Assembly: GCA_949296915.1 (NCBI GenBank)
Contig: CASFPX010000001.1
Coordinates: 1 to 64,000 of the forward strand
Origin: Onthovicinus sp900555545
GTDB taxonomy: Bacteria > Bacillota > Clostridia > Oscillospirales > Acutalibacteraceae
DNA length: 64,000 nt
Reading direction: 5' to 3'
A program made the position numbers and the translations under genes. How positions within the stretch are numbered: position 1 is the first letter of the stretch; every line of letters begins with the position of its first letter. A model generated the notes under the pieces. The model was not told the DNA's origin. It did not search any database and saw only the letters and a program-made list of their open reading frames with translations. Positions 36,501-45,659 of the stretch are shown here, piece by piece.

Positions 36501-39500
36501 GTTCACAAGGGAAAAGATTCCCTCCGGCCGGGAGAGCAGGCGGACACGATCTGTGTCAAACTTAAAATCCCGTCCGTCCGCCAGCCCGATGGCCAGGCTC
36601 AGCGCCGGTTCCTCGCCCCGCGGGCGGCGTGTGAAAACGAGTGCATGCAGGCTGCGGTCGTATTCCACCGTCAGGAACAGGCGGGAGAAGGCCGGATGCG
36701 CCCGCTCGTCCGCAGGGAGTGCCAGGCTGGGCTCCAGGTAGAGGAGCAGGCGGCCTTTTACGCGGGTCTGACGCCTGTTTTGCACGGTAAAGCGTCGGAT
36801 CTCGCCGGGGATCCTCGGGTGGACCAGGAGCTCCATCTCGGCGTGGAGGGCGTGCTGCTCCGCGCTTAAAACCGCGCTGTTCGGGGTAAAACTCGCCTCA
36901 AAAACCGTATCACCGGCCGAGCTCCCGGCCAGAGCCTTATTGATGGGGAAGCGCGCGCCGGGAGCCTGCACCACGCCGAAGATCCCGCACGGGCGCCGCA
37001 GCAGATCCCCGTCCGCGAAGGTCATGGAGGCCCCGCGGTAGAGGGAGAGGCTCATACCGCCATCCGTGACGGCGGTGTTCCACTCCCCGTTGGAGAGCAG
37101 CGCCATCTGCGGCCGGGCGCGGTCGATCTGATAGACATCCCATACCCCGGTTGCGGGCGGATCGGGCCGCTTGGGCGGCTGTTCGTGCTCGATATCGTCA
37201 AAGAATACGGTCCCCTGCTGGACCTTTTCCTCCAAAATGCTGTTGGCGGCGGACATATCGCCGTCCGATAAAAATCGCTTTTGCATGATATTCCCCCTGA
37301 CTACGTTGTCACATGCGAGCATACTCATCCCCACATGGTGCGCCATATAGCTGCGTACGACTGCATAATCCTGCCCCTGCGTCCTGCTGGGGGTAAAATC
37401 AACGGCCTCGTAAAAACCGCACCGCCCTGTCACCTCCAACTCCTCCATCGCCTTCAAATTGCGGTAGGCCTCCCTGGGCGCGAACGGCAGGGTCAGGAAG
37501 GTGGCGTACGGCGCGATGACCAGGTCGCTGTCCAGCCCCTGCTTGAGGCCCAGCTTCTGCACGCCATGTGCCTTGTACTGGTAATTGAGCGCGGGGTCAA
37601 AGGCATAAAAGCCACTCTCCGAGATCCCCCAGGGGATCCCGCGCCCCCGCACACGCTCCCGGTGGCAGTGCAGGCAAAAGCGCAGCGCCTCGCTCAGGAG
37701 CGTATTCTCATAGGCGGGCAGCAGCAGGTGCGGCATATAGTATTCAAACATCGTCCCCGTCCAGGAGATCGGGCCCGCATAGGATCCCGCGCGGGCGAGC
37801 GTCCGCCCCAGCGACGCCCAGTGCTTTTTGGGCACGATCCGGCGTGCCACGGCGTAATAGCTGGTCAGGCGGGCCTCACTCATCAGCAAATCATAGCAGG
37901 AGGGGCTCAATTGCTTTTGCGCCACGTCGTATCCAATGTGGAACAGGTTCTTTTGCCGGTGGTACAAAAAGTGCAGGTCTGTCCCATTTGCCAGCCGGTC
38001 GAGCCGCTCGGCCAGGCCGGCCAGACGCGGTTCCTCCTGCATATACTCGGCCAATCCCACCCGCAGCGCCGTAATGCATCCCAAAAAGTTGCCGCTGTCC
38101 ACGGTGGAGACATAGAGCGGCTCCATGGGGCGGAGCGTGCGTGTGTCGTACCAGTTGAGCAGGTTGCCGCGGAATTTTTCCAGCCGCTCCACGGTGGAGA
38201 TTGTGTTGTGAAGGCGCGTGTAGAGCTCCGCACTGCTGATAAATCCGAAATCCCGCGCCGCGAGCGTACATAGCAACATCATGCCGATGTTGGTCGGCGA
38301 GGTTCGGTGTGCCACCCGGGCGACCGGCGTCTCCTGCACGTTGTCCGGCGGGAGAAAATTGTCGGACGCACCGGCGTATTCGGTATAGTAGCGCCACTGT
38401 GCAGCCGCACAGGAGGAGGCGTACTCCCGTACGATCGGGTCCGGCAGCGGGGTATCCTCCTGTTTTTTGGCGCTCCACGGGTCAAAAAATAGATCCGCCA
38501 GCTGGGAGCAGCCCACCAGAACCAGAATCCACTCCAGCGAGGCGATCAAGTAGAGCCCCGTCAGGAGGGAGGGCAGCAGCGGCCGGAGTCCAGCAGCGGC
38601 GTGCTTTTCACTGTCCGCAGCCGTGGTCCACTCGAGCAGCCTTTTGCGGGAGACGGCCGTCCGCCAGAGGGCGCGCACAATCGCATCCAGGCAGATGTAG
38701 CCGGTGCGGGCCGCTGTGATGATCTGGACCCCTGCGCGCGCGAGGGATGCGGCGGCCGAGGGCAGAACGCGGGCGTAAAATCGCCCGGAAAAGGCCCGCA
38801 TCCCGCCGAAAAGTAAGGCGTTCAGGCAGCCGAACAGATCCCCGGCGGCGCTGCAAATCAGGGCGGCCACCGCCGTCAGCGCCCCGATGGCCCCACCGAG
38901 GAAGGGTGAGGCAAGCAGTACGAGAAAGACGGCCGCACTGGTAAAGGAACGCCGCAGATTGTCAAACAGCTGATATTTGGTCAGGCGCCCCGCAGGGTTG
39001 TCACTCCCCGAACCATAGGGGCGCTTTTTTAAAAAGACGATATTCTGCCAATCGCCGCGCACCCAGCGGTGCAGCCGCTTGAGGTATGGCTCCTCCCGCG
39101 AGGGGAACCCGTCCGTCACCGTCACGCCGCTGAGGAACCCGGCCCGCAGGAACCCGCCCTCCAGGATATCGTGGCTGAGCACGGTCCCCTCCTCAATCCG
39201 GCCGCGCATCACGGTATAAAAGGCGTCCACGTCCACAATCCCCTTGCCGGAAAAGACCGTTTGCCCGAAGCAGTCCTGATAGAAATTGGCGCTTGCGGCG
39301 TCATACGAGCTCGCGCCCCCCGCCCCGGCCATGATGCGGGAAAAACCGGTCGCGCGGGCGGATTCGATCGAGGGAGCGATCTCCGGCACGAGGATGCCGT
39401 ATCCATCCGTTACACGGCGGGTTTGCGGATCAATCTGCGGCCGGTTGAGCGGATGGATCGCTGTGCGCACCATCTCCAGCGCCGCGTTGAAGGGCAGCCC

Positions 39501-40847
39501 GGTGTCCGAGTCAAGCAGGATTAGATATTTGACATCACGCAGGTGCCCGGTACAGCCGTAAAGGTGCAGCTGGGGGATCTCCTCACCATGGATGGCCTGG
39601 ATCAGCTGGGTGATTGCGCCGCGCTTGCGCTCATATCCTGTATAGCAGCCCTGGGCCTCGCTGTAAGTTCGGTCGCGTACCGCGAGCAGGAATCCGCCGG
39701 AGTGTTGGTCGTTGAGACGGTCGATCTCCCGCCGCATCGCCTCGTAATCCGCCCTGTCTGTGGGCAGGGTGGGTGCATCGGCCCCCTTGTAGTCCGCCAG
39801 CAGCATTACCTCGACAGCCCCCTGACGGTTGGAGCGGTACAGCTGTTCCAAATGGGCGGCTGTTCGGGCGGCGCCGGCTGCTGCGGGCATCAGGTCGGAG
39901 ACGACGATCAGCGTGCGCGCGTACTCCGGGATCGCGCCATCCAGATTCATTTTGGGCAGGGGTTCCGGCCGGATGCCATAGGTGAGCAGCGCACGTACCG
40001 GCGGGATAAAAATTTCCCACAGGAGCGGGAAGAGTCCCGGCGCAAGAATCCACCGGCTGGAGAGGATTGCCGCCAGGACGGCGGTTGCAAGGGCGAGGAC
40101 AGGCGGCAGGATCAGCGACGCCAGGCCGCGGATCCGCCGGGAATGCCCGGCACGGCTGCTGCGCGCCCACAGGGCAAATCCGACGTGGCGTCTCTCCCCC
40201 TCCTCCCGCGCCTGACGCAAGATCTCCGCCGCCTCGCGCGATTCAGGGATGTTATGTGCTGCGGCGGCATAGGCGGTGCGCTCCCGATAGCGGGCCTGGG
40301 TGTCCGGATCCATCCCGGGGTAGAGCCCGGCCGGATCGAGCATCAGGATACGCTGGGTTTCGTTGATCTGTACCGTGATTTGCTCAAAGTCGAGCGATTC
40401 CAGCGCGAGCAGGGAGCGGACGGCGTGTTCCACAGTACTATGCGGCTGTTCTACCGCCTCCCGCGCGCGGTGCAGCAGGGCGGCACGGAGCATCAGCGGC
40501 AGCAGCTGTGTCTCCCATACGGTGAGATGTTCCGGGGCGAGTGCACGGCAGAGTGCGTCCTGATCGGGCAGGAGCCCGTCCGGGCACAGGCGCAGGCAGC
40601 AGGAAAAGATGCGGAGCTCACCCTCCTGTTCCGGCAGGGGCGGTATGCCCTCCAATCCGCACAGGGCGGTGATGCCCGCACGCTCTAACCGGTGAAAGTG
40701 ATCTGTCAGCCACTCGACCTGGGGTGAGAGCTCCCCTGCAGACCGCCGCTCCTGCGCCCGCCGGTAGGCGGACCGGACGGTTTTTAAATCGGAGCGCAGC
40801 TGTTTTTTAAGCCCGGACGGGCGGATCGTTTTTGTCCTTTCGCGCAT
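33534..40847 (-). CDS. cyclic beta-1,2-glucan synthase-like protein (NdvB-type)
   Basis: 2437 residues, membrane-bound. In order: a helical N terminus; membrane helices near 250-290; a GT84-type glycosyltransferase at about 330-620 with the LLDSDTG metal motif (near 445) and HRWVRGDWQN; more helices at about 645-690 and 760-785; a glycoamylase-like (GH189-type) domain at about 840-1200; then a GH94-like C-terminal half with GGGDWNDGYNRIGCKGEGES near 2131. This order is that of proteobacterial cyclic glucan synthases, which elongate, cyclise and trim beta-1,2-glucan from UDP-glucose. Single gene, with no ndvA-type exporter next to it. Activity is inferred. Confidence 0.85.
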   Translation of the reverse strand: MRERTKTIRPSGLKKQLRSDLKTVRSAYRRAQERRSAGELSPQVEWLTDHFHRLERAGITALCGLEGIPPLPEQEGELRIFSCCLRLCPDGLLPDQDALCRALAPEHLTVWETQLLPLMLRAALLHRAREAVEQPHSTVEHAVRSLLALESLDFEQITVQINETQRILMLDPAGLYPGMDPDTQARYRERTAYAAAAHNIPESREAAEILRQAREEGERRHVGFALWARSSRAGHSRRIRGLASLILPPVLALATAVLAAILSSRWILAPGLFPLLWEIFIPPVRALLTYGIRPEPLPKMNLDGAIPEYARTLIVVSDLMPAAAGAARTAAHLEQLYRSNRQGAVEVMLLADYKGADAPTLPTDRADYEAMRREIDRLNDQHSGGFLLAVRDRTYSEAQGCYTGYERKRGAITQLIQAIHGEEIPQLHLYGCTGHLRDVKYLILLDSDTGLPFNAALEMVRTAIHPLNRPQIDPQTRRVTDGYGILVPEIAPSIESARATGFSRIMAGAGGASSYDAASANFYQDCFGQTVFSGKGIVDVDAFYTVMRGRIEEGTVLSHDILEGGFLRAGFLSGVTVTDGFPSREEPYLKRLHRWVRGDWQNIVFLKKRPYGSGSDNPAGRLTKYQLFDNLRRSFTSAAVFLVLLASPFLGGAIGALTAVAALICSAAGDLFGCLNALLFGGMRAFSGRFYARVLPSAAASLARAGVQIITAARTGYICLDAIVRALWRTAVSRKRLLEWTTAADSEKHAAAGLRPLLPSLLTGLYLIASLEWILVLVGCSQLADLFFDPWSAKKQEDTPLPDPIVREYASSCAAAQWRYYTEYAGASDNFLPPDNVQETPVARVAHRTSPTNIGMMLLCTLAARDFGFISSAELYTRLHNTISTVERLEKFRGNLLNWYDTRTLRPMEPLYVSTVDSGNFLGCITALRVGLAEYMQEEPRLAGLAERLDRLANGTDLHFLYHRQKNLFHIGYDVAQKQLSPSCYDLLMSEARLTSYYAVARRIVPKKHWASLGRTLARAGSYAGPISWTGTMFEYYMPHLLLPAYENTLLSEALRFCLHCHRERVRGRGIPWGISESGFYAFDPALNYQYKAHGVQKLGLKQGLDSDLVIAPYATFLTLPFAPREAYRNLKAMEELEVTGRCGFYEAVDFTPSRTQGQDYAVVRSYMAHHVGMSMLACDNVVRGNIMQKRFLSDGDMSAANSILEEKVQQGTVFFDDIEHEQPPKRPDPPATGVWDVYQIDRARPQMALLSNGEWNTAVTDGGMSLSLYRGASMTFADGDLLRRPCGIFGVVQAPGARFPINKALAGSSAGDTVFEASFTPNSAVLSAEQHALHAEMELLVHPRIPGEIRRFTVQNRRQTRVKGRLLLYLEPSLALPADERAHPAFSRLFLTVEYDRSLHALVFTRRPRGEEPALSLAIGLADGRDFKFDTDRVRLLSRPEGIFSLVNREAPLDSRLSVKDVCAAIEIPFDIPPRGSCNAALVMTAAQTAQEAGLRLVRARLDAAKVPGAPMPFAQGSMEGVLLTKILPHLLYTAQGGPDYDLAAAENTGGPSVLWPLGISGDLPILLASPSEHPEEMAPYLRICRRLALCGLPVDLALLDSGSEPEKMKEAVNTCARQNGCEQLMGARGGIHLIHRSQADPSSVRCLIASARYFVPLGAEPVQLPVPEFAPVPLHPVTPPRQGPEDVRLSVADGVFGQDSFTVLQKPQVPWCHVLANTQFGTLVSDCALGYTWAVNARENKLTPWLNDPCSDNRGELLLLRIGDQIYDLVHGARAEFSPPAARWSGEAGGVCTTVTVTVPPRGSMKYVTLRLENRTSTALELEAAYYIEPVLGVNRETARMIRAHRHVEGLLLDNPYAEGIPGFAYLGVDGGMDCYCCDRTRFLAGEWDDARLLPLPDPCAAVCKHISLPEGGSVELKFYLAFSAQAEDFPQMIAGAVENKFPAPVLTIQTPDPSLDQMVNTWLPHQIRACRIDARTAFYQCGGAWGLRDQLQDAGALILLDSGLLRRQVLRACAHQFPQGDGLHWWHEFPGEGEHLSVRGVRTRYSDDYVWIAYEAARYCRCTGDMDFLSTPVPYLAGEELRAEEMERYFSPTPSEETGSVYEHAVRALERALDRTGPRGLPLIGGGDWNDGYNRIGCKGEGESVWLAQFLALTLDTFAPLCDRMEESWRARRFREQAELLRQRVEEHCYDGDRYLRAFFDNGEALGARGNSTCAVDSLTQSFAVLCGQKNTERIHTALDTAVRELSDPEHRLIRLFSPPFDGGTPDPGYVAAYPPGVRENGGQYTHAAVWLCMALLRAGRTDEGYALLRQINPAAICTDPEAGRRYRGEPYALAGDVTASPRAPGQAGWTLYTGSAGWFYIAAVEELLGIRLEDGALVVHPHLPSSWDGYTAGYRFGKNTRVHLTVRRGERMENVPLRIPADGGEHKIIITIC

Positions 40848-40940
40848 GGCATTTTCCCCTTTTGAACGGCAGAAGTGCCGGTATATTCTACTCTATTTTG
40901 TCACCGGGGCGGCCGTTCATTCAGGATTCCGCTTTTTTGC

Positions 40941-40969
40941 TTGATGGCGGAGGCGCGTTGGAGTATAAT
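40941..40969 (+). promoter_or_regulatory. promoter of the yhaM-like gene
   Basis: TTGATG (40941-40946), 17 bases, TATAAT (40964-40969). It fixes the gene start downstream of about 40976 and excludes the ATG at 40832. Confidence 0.8.
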
Positions 40970-41008
40970 GAAACCATCAGAATTTATTTAGATTCGGGGG
41001 AAGAGAAT

Positions 41009-41986
41009 TTGAACTTTCGCTATATTGAGCAGTCCGGTGTGTACGAGGGATTTTGCCTGGTAAAGGCGGTGACGGTCCGAAAGACGTCCAAGGGCTCCAC
41101 CTTTTTGGACTTAATCCTGGCCGACCGCAGCGGCGAGCTGGGTGCCAAGCTGTGGGACTACCGGGAGGAGATCCACGGGGTCATCACCGTGAACGACTTG
41201 ATCAAGGTGCGCGGCCCGATCTCCCCTTTTAACGGGGAGGATCAGATGCGCGTGGACCGGATTCGGAAGGCGACTGCGGAGGACGGCCTGCGCCTGGAGG
41301 ACTTTATCCCCTGTGCGCCCGAGAGCGGGGAACAGATGCTGGAACAGATCCGGCAGGTGGTCGCCGCTTTCCGCGATGAGGATTTGAAGAATCTGGTTGG
41401 GACGATTCTCCGGGAGCATGAGGAGCGCCTGCTCTTTTATCCGGCGGCGTTCAAGCTCCACCATGCGATCCGCGGCGGATTGCTGTACCACACGCTCTCC
41501 ATCCTGCGGATGGCGCAGATGATCTGTGCGCAGTACCCCTTTGTGGATGCCGACCTGTTGTACAGCGGTGTAATCCTGCACGATATCGGCAAGGTGTACG
41601 AGTTTGACGCGGACGGCACCGGCATTGCCGAAAAATATACGTTGGAGGGCAATCTCGTCGGCCACATTGCCCGCGGAGCGGGGATTGTGCACGATACGGC
41701 GGAGCGGCTGGGGACCGACCGCGAGACGGCGCTGCTGCTCGAGCACATGATCCTTTCGCATCACGGCACGCCGGAGTACGGCGCCGTGCAGTACCCGGCG
41801 TTCCTGGAGGCGGAGATCCTCTCCGAGCTCGACATGCTGGACGCCCGGATCTACGAGATCTCCCACACGGTCTCCGCGGTGCCCAAGGGCGAATTCACCC
41901 AGCGCCAGTGGGCGCTCGACAACCGCCGCCTGTACAATCACGGGCGGATGGACCGGCCACCGGAGGCCGCATTATCGGAGGAGTAA
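41009..41986 (+). CDS. yhaM: YhaM-like 3'-5' exoribonuclease (OB + HD)
   Basis: 325 residues from a TTG start at 41009, which has GGGGGAAG 6 bases upstream and lies 40 bases after a good promoter; the track of sense codons upstream is not translated. An OB-fold at about 10-95 (VTVRKTSKGSTFLDLILADR) is followed by an HD phosphohydrolase domain (KLHHAIRGGLLYHTLSILR, ILHDIGKV, ILSHHG). This domain pair and length match YhaM, an RNA/DNA 3' exonuclease of Firmicutes. Followed by a DUF2804 gene 42 bases later. Confidence 0.9.
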   Translation: MNFRYIEQSGVYEGFCLVKAVTVRKTSKGSTFLDLILADRSGELGAKLWDYREEIHGVITVNDLIKVRGPISPFNGEDQMRVDRIRKATAEDGLRLEDFIPCAPESGEQMLEQIRQVVAAFRDEDLKNLVGTILREHEERLLFYPAAFKLHHAIRGGLLYHTLSILRMAQMICAQYPFVDADLLYSGVILHDIGKVYEFDADGTGIAEKYTLEGNLVGHIARGAGIVHDTAERLGTDRETALLLEHMILSHHGTPEYGAVQYPAFLEAEILSELDMLDARIYEISHTVSAVPKGEFTQRQWALDNRRLYNHGRMDRPPEAALSEE

Positions 41987-42028
41987 GGGCGGATGCCGCC
42001 TGAAACGGAATAAAAGGAGCGAGAAAAA

Positions 42029-43048
42029 ATGAGAAATCACGAGGTCACAACGCCCGGCCCCCTGCTGGACGCGAACGGAAACATTGCCGAACCTGGCTGG
42101 TCCAAACAGCTGGTGCGCGCCTACGATCGGACCAAGATCAAGGCGGGCTATCTGCGCATTAAGGAGTGGGACTACTACCTGGTGATGAACGACCAGTTCG
42201 GCGCGGCGTTCACCATCTCGGACGACGGATATATCGGCCTGCAATCCGTCTCCCTGCTCGACTTTGAAAAAAAGTGGGAGCACACGGAGACGATCCTGAA
42301 TATCCTGCCCATGGGCAAGTACCGCCTGCCCTATTCTTCCGAGAGTGGAGATACGGTGTACCACGACAAGCGGCTTCAGATGGAATTCTCTCCCTCGGAG
42401 GGCAAGCGCCGCATCACGTGTACATTCCAAAATTTCTATGAGGGCAAGCCCCTCACCTGCGATATCACGCTGCATCAGCCGCCGATGGACACCATGGTGA
42501 TCGCGACGCCATTTAAAAAGAATAAGTGCTTCTATTATAACCAAAAGATCAACTGCATGCGCGCGGAGGGGGCTGTAACCTTTGACGGGCGGGAGTACCG
42601 CTTTGACCCGGAGACGGACTTTGGCACCCTGGACTGGGGCCGCGGCGTGTGGACATATGACAACACATGGTACTGGGGCTCCGGCAATGCGGTGGTGGGC
42701 GGCAAGCCGTTTGGCTTTAACATCGGCTATGGCTTTGGCGACACCTCCGCCGCCACCGAAAATATGCTCTTTTACGACGGCAAGTGCCACAAGCTGGACG
42801 ATGTGACGTTTAATATCCCGGAGAACAGCTACATGGAGCCGTGGACCTTTACCTCGAGCGACGGGCGGTTTGAGATGGGCTTTGTCCCGGTGCTTGACCG
42901 CGCGGCAAAAATTTCTGCACTGATCGTGGAGACAGACCAGCACCAGGTGTTCGGCCGGATGAGCGGCCGCGCCACGCTGGACGATGGCACCGTGCTGGAG
43001 ATTAAGGACGTGATGTGCTTTGCGGAAAAGGTGCATAACAGGTACTGA
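42029..43048 (+). CDS. DUF2804 family protein
   Basis: 339 residues, soluble, function unknown. Aromatic-rich beta pattern with FGTLDWGRGVWTYDNTWYWG in the centre, and GFNIGYGFGD. I recognise it as DUF2804; the lipocalin/AttH-like hydroxy-lipid-binding fold is a guess by shape of the pattern. The site GGAGCG precedes ATG by about 9 bases. It lies 42 bases after yhaM in the same direction and is probably co-transcribed. Confidence 0.8.
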   Translation: MRNHEVTTPGPLLDANGNIAEPGWSKQLVRAYDRTKIKAGYLRIKEWDYYLVMNDQFGAAFTISDDGYIGLQSVSLLDFEKKWEHTETILNILPMGKYRLPYSSESGDTVYHDKRLQMEFSPSEGKRRITCTFQNFYEGKPLTCDITLHQPPMDTMVIATPFKKNKCFYYNQKINCMRAEGAVTFDGREYRFDPETDFGTLDWGRGVWTYDNTWYWGSGNAVVGGKPFGFNIGYGFGDTSAATENMLFYDGKCHKLDDVTFNIPENSYMEPWTFTSSDGRFEMGFVPVLDRAAKISALIVETDQHQVFGRMSGRATLDDGTVLEIKDVMCFAEKVHNRY

Positions 43049-43162
43049 AGAACCCATGGATCGTGATTCCGCAGTTTAAGCCGATCTGCGAAGCGCTGTT
43101 ACAAGGAGGCCTTAAAAAATTTCTTTACTGCGGCAATCCCAAACCACCAACCCGACAAATTG

Positions 43163-43190
43163 AAACGCCCGGACATGCGTCCGGGCGTCA
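43163..43190. terminator. hairpin between convergent DUF2804 and GPH genes
   Basis: ACGCCCGGAC/GTCCGGGCGT perfect 10-bp stem with an ATGC loop. T-rich tracts on both sides are imperfect (CAATTATTG and TTCAATTTG), so it is a probable weak bidirectional terminator. Confidence 0.65.
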
Positions 43191-43207
43191 ATTATTGTAC
43201 GATGTTT

Positions 43208-45625
43208 TTATTGGGCAGCCTCGGCTGCACGTACGCGCTCCTTTGCCTCTGAATAGCGGGCTTTGATCTCCTCAAAGTGGCTGTAGTTCTCGGCCTGTTT
43301 CATCATGCGGACCGCATCCAGCCACGGTTTGGCGGAACGGTTAAAGGAGAGGTGCGAGTTCTGTTCGTCACGGATCGCACGGTTGAGGGCGGTAAATTTT
43401 TTCTTCATTGCCTTAATCTCGCCCTTCAGTTCTTTGACGGCTGTTTTATTATGGGACTCTTTGGCCTCAAAGAGCTTTTTATAGAGCGCCTCCTCCTGCT
43501 CGTTGTACTGTTCCTCCGTGGCGAACAGCTCCTCGAGCTTATCGTTACTCATAAAGGTGAGCTCCGCCTTGCCGTCATAATACTTGCGCTGATACTTGCG
43601 GGCCGTCAGGCGCTTGCGGTTAAAGTCGATCAGGTACTTGCGCAGTTCCTTTTCATCCTCTGTGCTGTGCGGCAGCTTTTTGGCCTTGCGCAGTTCCGCC
43701 TTCAGCTCGCCGATGGTGGTGCTGCCAAGCCCTTCCAGACCGCCATCGACGATTTTACGGGCACAGTCGATCTGCACCTTGCCCAGTTCGCGGCCAAAGC
43801 GATCCATCTCCCGCAGGACGAACGGCGCCATCTTAATCTGCGCGTTCCGGTCTGCGGCCGCACGATAGTCAGCCTTTGCCTGTTTGATACGCGCTTTATC
43901 CTTGCTGGCCTTCGCCGCTTTAATCCCATCCTTGGAGAGCTTGGCCGGTGTTTCGTCCTTGAGTTTTTCGGCCGCTTCGACCATCTCGACCACTTCCACC
44001 AGACTGCTGTCGCTGAGGGTGTTGTTTCCAAAGTCCTCAAAAAATGCACGGATTTTAAGTACCTTGATAATCCCCTGCTGCTTGAGCTCCGTCAGGTCGT
44101 AGAAGAAATACGGGATCACGTTGACGATTGCGCCTATCACGGAGACAACGATGAGCATCCGTACCATGGAGGTGAGGATATCCGGATCATACAGGGAGAA
44201 GTAGGAGATATCGGCGCTGCCGTTGGCGATGGCCTGATTGACCACATCGCCAACGCGGGAGCCGTTGTCCATGATCCGGTTCATGACCGAGGTGTCATTG
44301 AGCACCTGGCGTGCGACTGTCTCATTGATGCCGAACCGCTCATACAGGGCGGGAAGCACACCGCTGGTGACGAGCGTTACAATGCCGCCGAGCGCTGTGA
44401 TAGTGGAGAACATACCGTCGATCCGCTCCCCGGTGACGTACTGCTGGTAGTCGCGGATATCGGCCTGAATCGTCGGGGTGAGGATCTGGGCAAAGGCGTT
44501 CATCAGTGCGTTCATGTAAAAGCAGATCACCAGAATCAGCAGGCTGTTGATAAAGGGGAACATCAGCGCAATAAAGACGACATTGAACACATTCGTCATG
44601 ATCAGCACACCGCGCTTGCCCCACTTGCGGATGCAGAAGGGGGAGGCCACCATGCCGACAAAGCCGGCGCTCTGGCAGAAGAGGGTGATCAGCGTGTACT
44701 CCGTGCCGGAGCATACCCCGCCGTAGTTGTACAGATACTGGAGCATGGTGGTGACGGCGGACTCCAGGAAGCCGAGCCAGCCGGCCAGCGCGATCACCCA
44801 GAAGTACTTGTTCCGAACCACCTCGCGCAGGGAGTCCATAAATTTGATCTGGATGACATGCGTCTTTGCCTGTACGATCTTTTCCTTAGTATTGACATAG
44901 ATCACAATGCACAGTACGATACCCAGGATGCACAGTGGCGGATAAACGTAGCGGTACAGGCGGATATCATACATATTGTTGTTGGTGAACCACTGGGCGA
45001 ACAGCGGCATGACAAGCCCCATGATGGAGGGCGCTATGGAATAGACAACGCCCTTGATGGACGCTACATCCGTACGCTCCTGAGAGTTGGGGGAGAGCAC
45101 GTGCAGCAGGTTGTCGTAGGATTCGTAGAAGAAGTAGTAGAAAAAGTTCTGAGCAAAGTTAAAGAGCAATACGATCACACACGTGGCAATATAGCCCTTG
45201 CTGCGGCCAAAGAGATCCCCACTGCCAAAGAGTGCCTCCATCTGATCGTATGGGAACCACACAAAGGCGATCGTCAACAGCGCGCTGGGGATACCGGCCT
45301 TGACAATGTAAGGCTTATATTTGCCGTCCTTCCCGCGCGTGTTATCGATGATGTTGGCGCGCACACCGGAGAGCGGGATATTCACCAGCACGGAGATCAC
45401 ATACAGGATGTACATATCCGTGGGGCGGATACCGATTGTGTTCCCGATCAGGACATTGGTGGTGGAGAGGATCACGTTCAGTGCCATGACGGAAAGGAAC
45501 TTGACGCCGATTCCGCCGCCGGCATACGCGATGATCTCCTTAAATGGCATGTACCGGCCCTTTGGCGCCTCGTTCCAGTAGAGGCGGACGTCGGTGAGCA
45601 GGTTTCTCAACTTGGATGTTTTCAT
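43208..45625 (-). CDS. GPH-family transporter with long charged tail
   Basis: 805 residues from the ATG at 45625 (GGGGAG 6 bases upstream). Residues about 25-505 form a twelve-helix MFS transporter of the glycoside-pentoside-hexuronide:cation symporter type, recognised by the loops IDNTRGKDGKYKPYI and the overall MelB-like pattern. The remaining 300 residues are cytoplasmic, rich in Lys/Glu/Ala (KAELRKAKKLPHSTEDEKEL) and probably coiled-coil; this is far longer than usual. It follows the sialidase gene by 34 bases, so it probably imports a sialylated glycan or sialic-acid-related sugar. Confidence 0.85.
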   Translation of the reverse strand: MKTSKLRNLLTDVRLYWNEAPKGRYMPFKEIIAYAGGGIGVKFLSVMALNVILSTTNVLIGNTIGIRPTDMYILYVISVLVNIPLSGVRANIIDNTRGKDGKYKPYIVKAGIPSALLTIAFVWFPYDQMEALFGSGDLFGRSKGYIATCVIVLLFNFAQNFFYYFFYESYDNLLHVLSPNSQERTDVASIKGVVYSIAPSIMGLVMPLFAQWFTNNNMYDIRLYRYVYPPLCILGIVLCIVIYVNTKEKIVQAKTHVIQIKFMDSLREVVRNKYFWVIALAGWLGFLESAVTTMLQYLYNYGGVCSGTEYTLITLFCQSAGFVGMVASPFCIRKWGKRGVLIMTNVFNVVFIALMFPFINSLLILVICFYMNALMNAFAQILTPTIQADIRDYQQYVTGERIDGMFSTITALGGIVTLVTSGVLPALYERFGINETVARQVLNDTSVMNRIMDNGSRVGDVVNQAIANGSADISYFSLYDPDILTSMVRMLIVVSVIGAIVNVIPYFFYDLTELKQQGIIKVLKIRAFFEDFGNNTLSDSSLVEVVEMVEAAEKLKDETPAKLSKDGIKAAKASKDKARIKQAKADYRAAADRNAQIKMAPFVLREMDRFGRELGKVQIDCARKIVDGGLEGLGSTTIGELKAELRKAKKLPHSTEDEKELRKYLIDFNRKRLTARKYQRKYYDGKAELTFMSNDKLEELFATEEQYNEQEEALYKKLFEAKESHNKTAVKELKGEIKAMKKKFTALNRAIRDEQNSHLSFNRSAKPWLDAVRMMKQAENYSHFEEIKARYSEAKERVRAAEAAQ

Positions 45626-45659
45626 CTGTTTCTCCCCTTTATCCGAAATATGATGAAAT

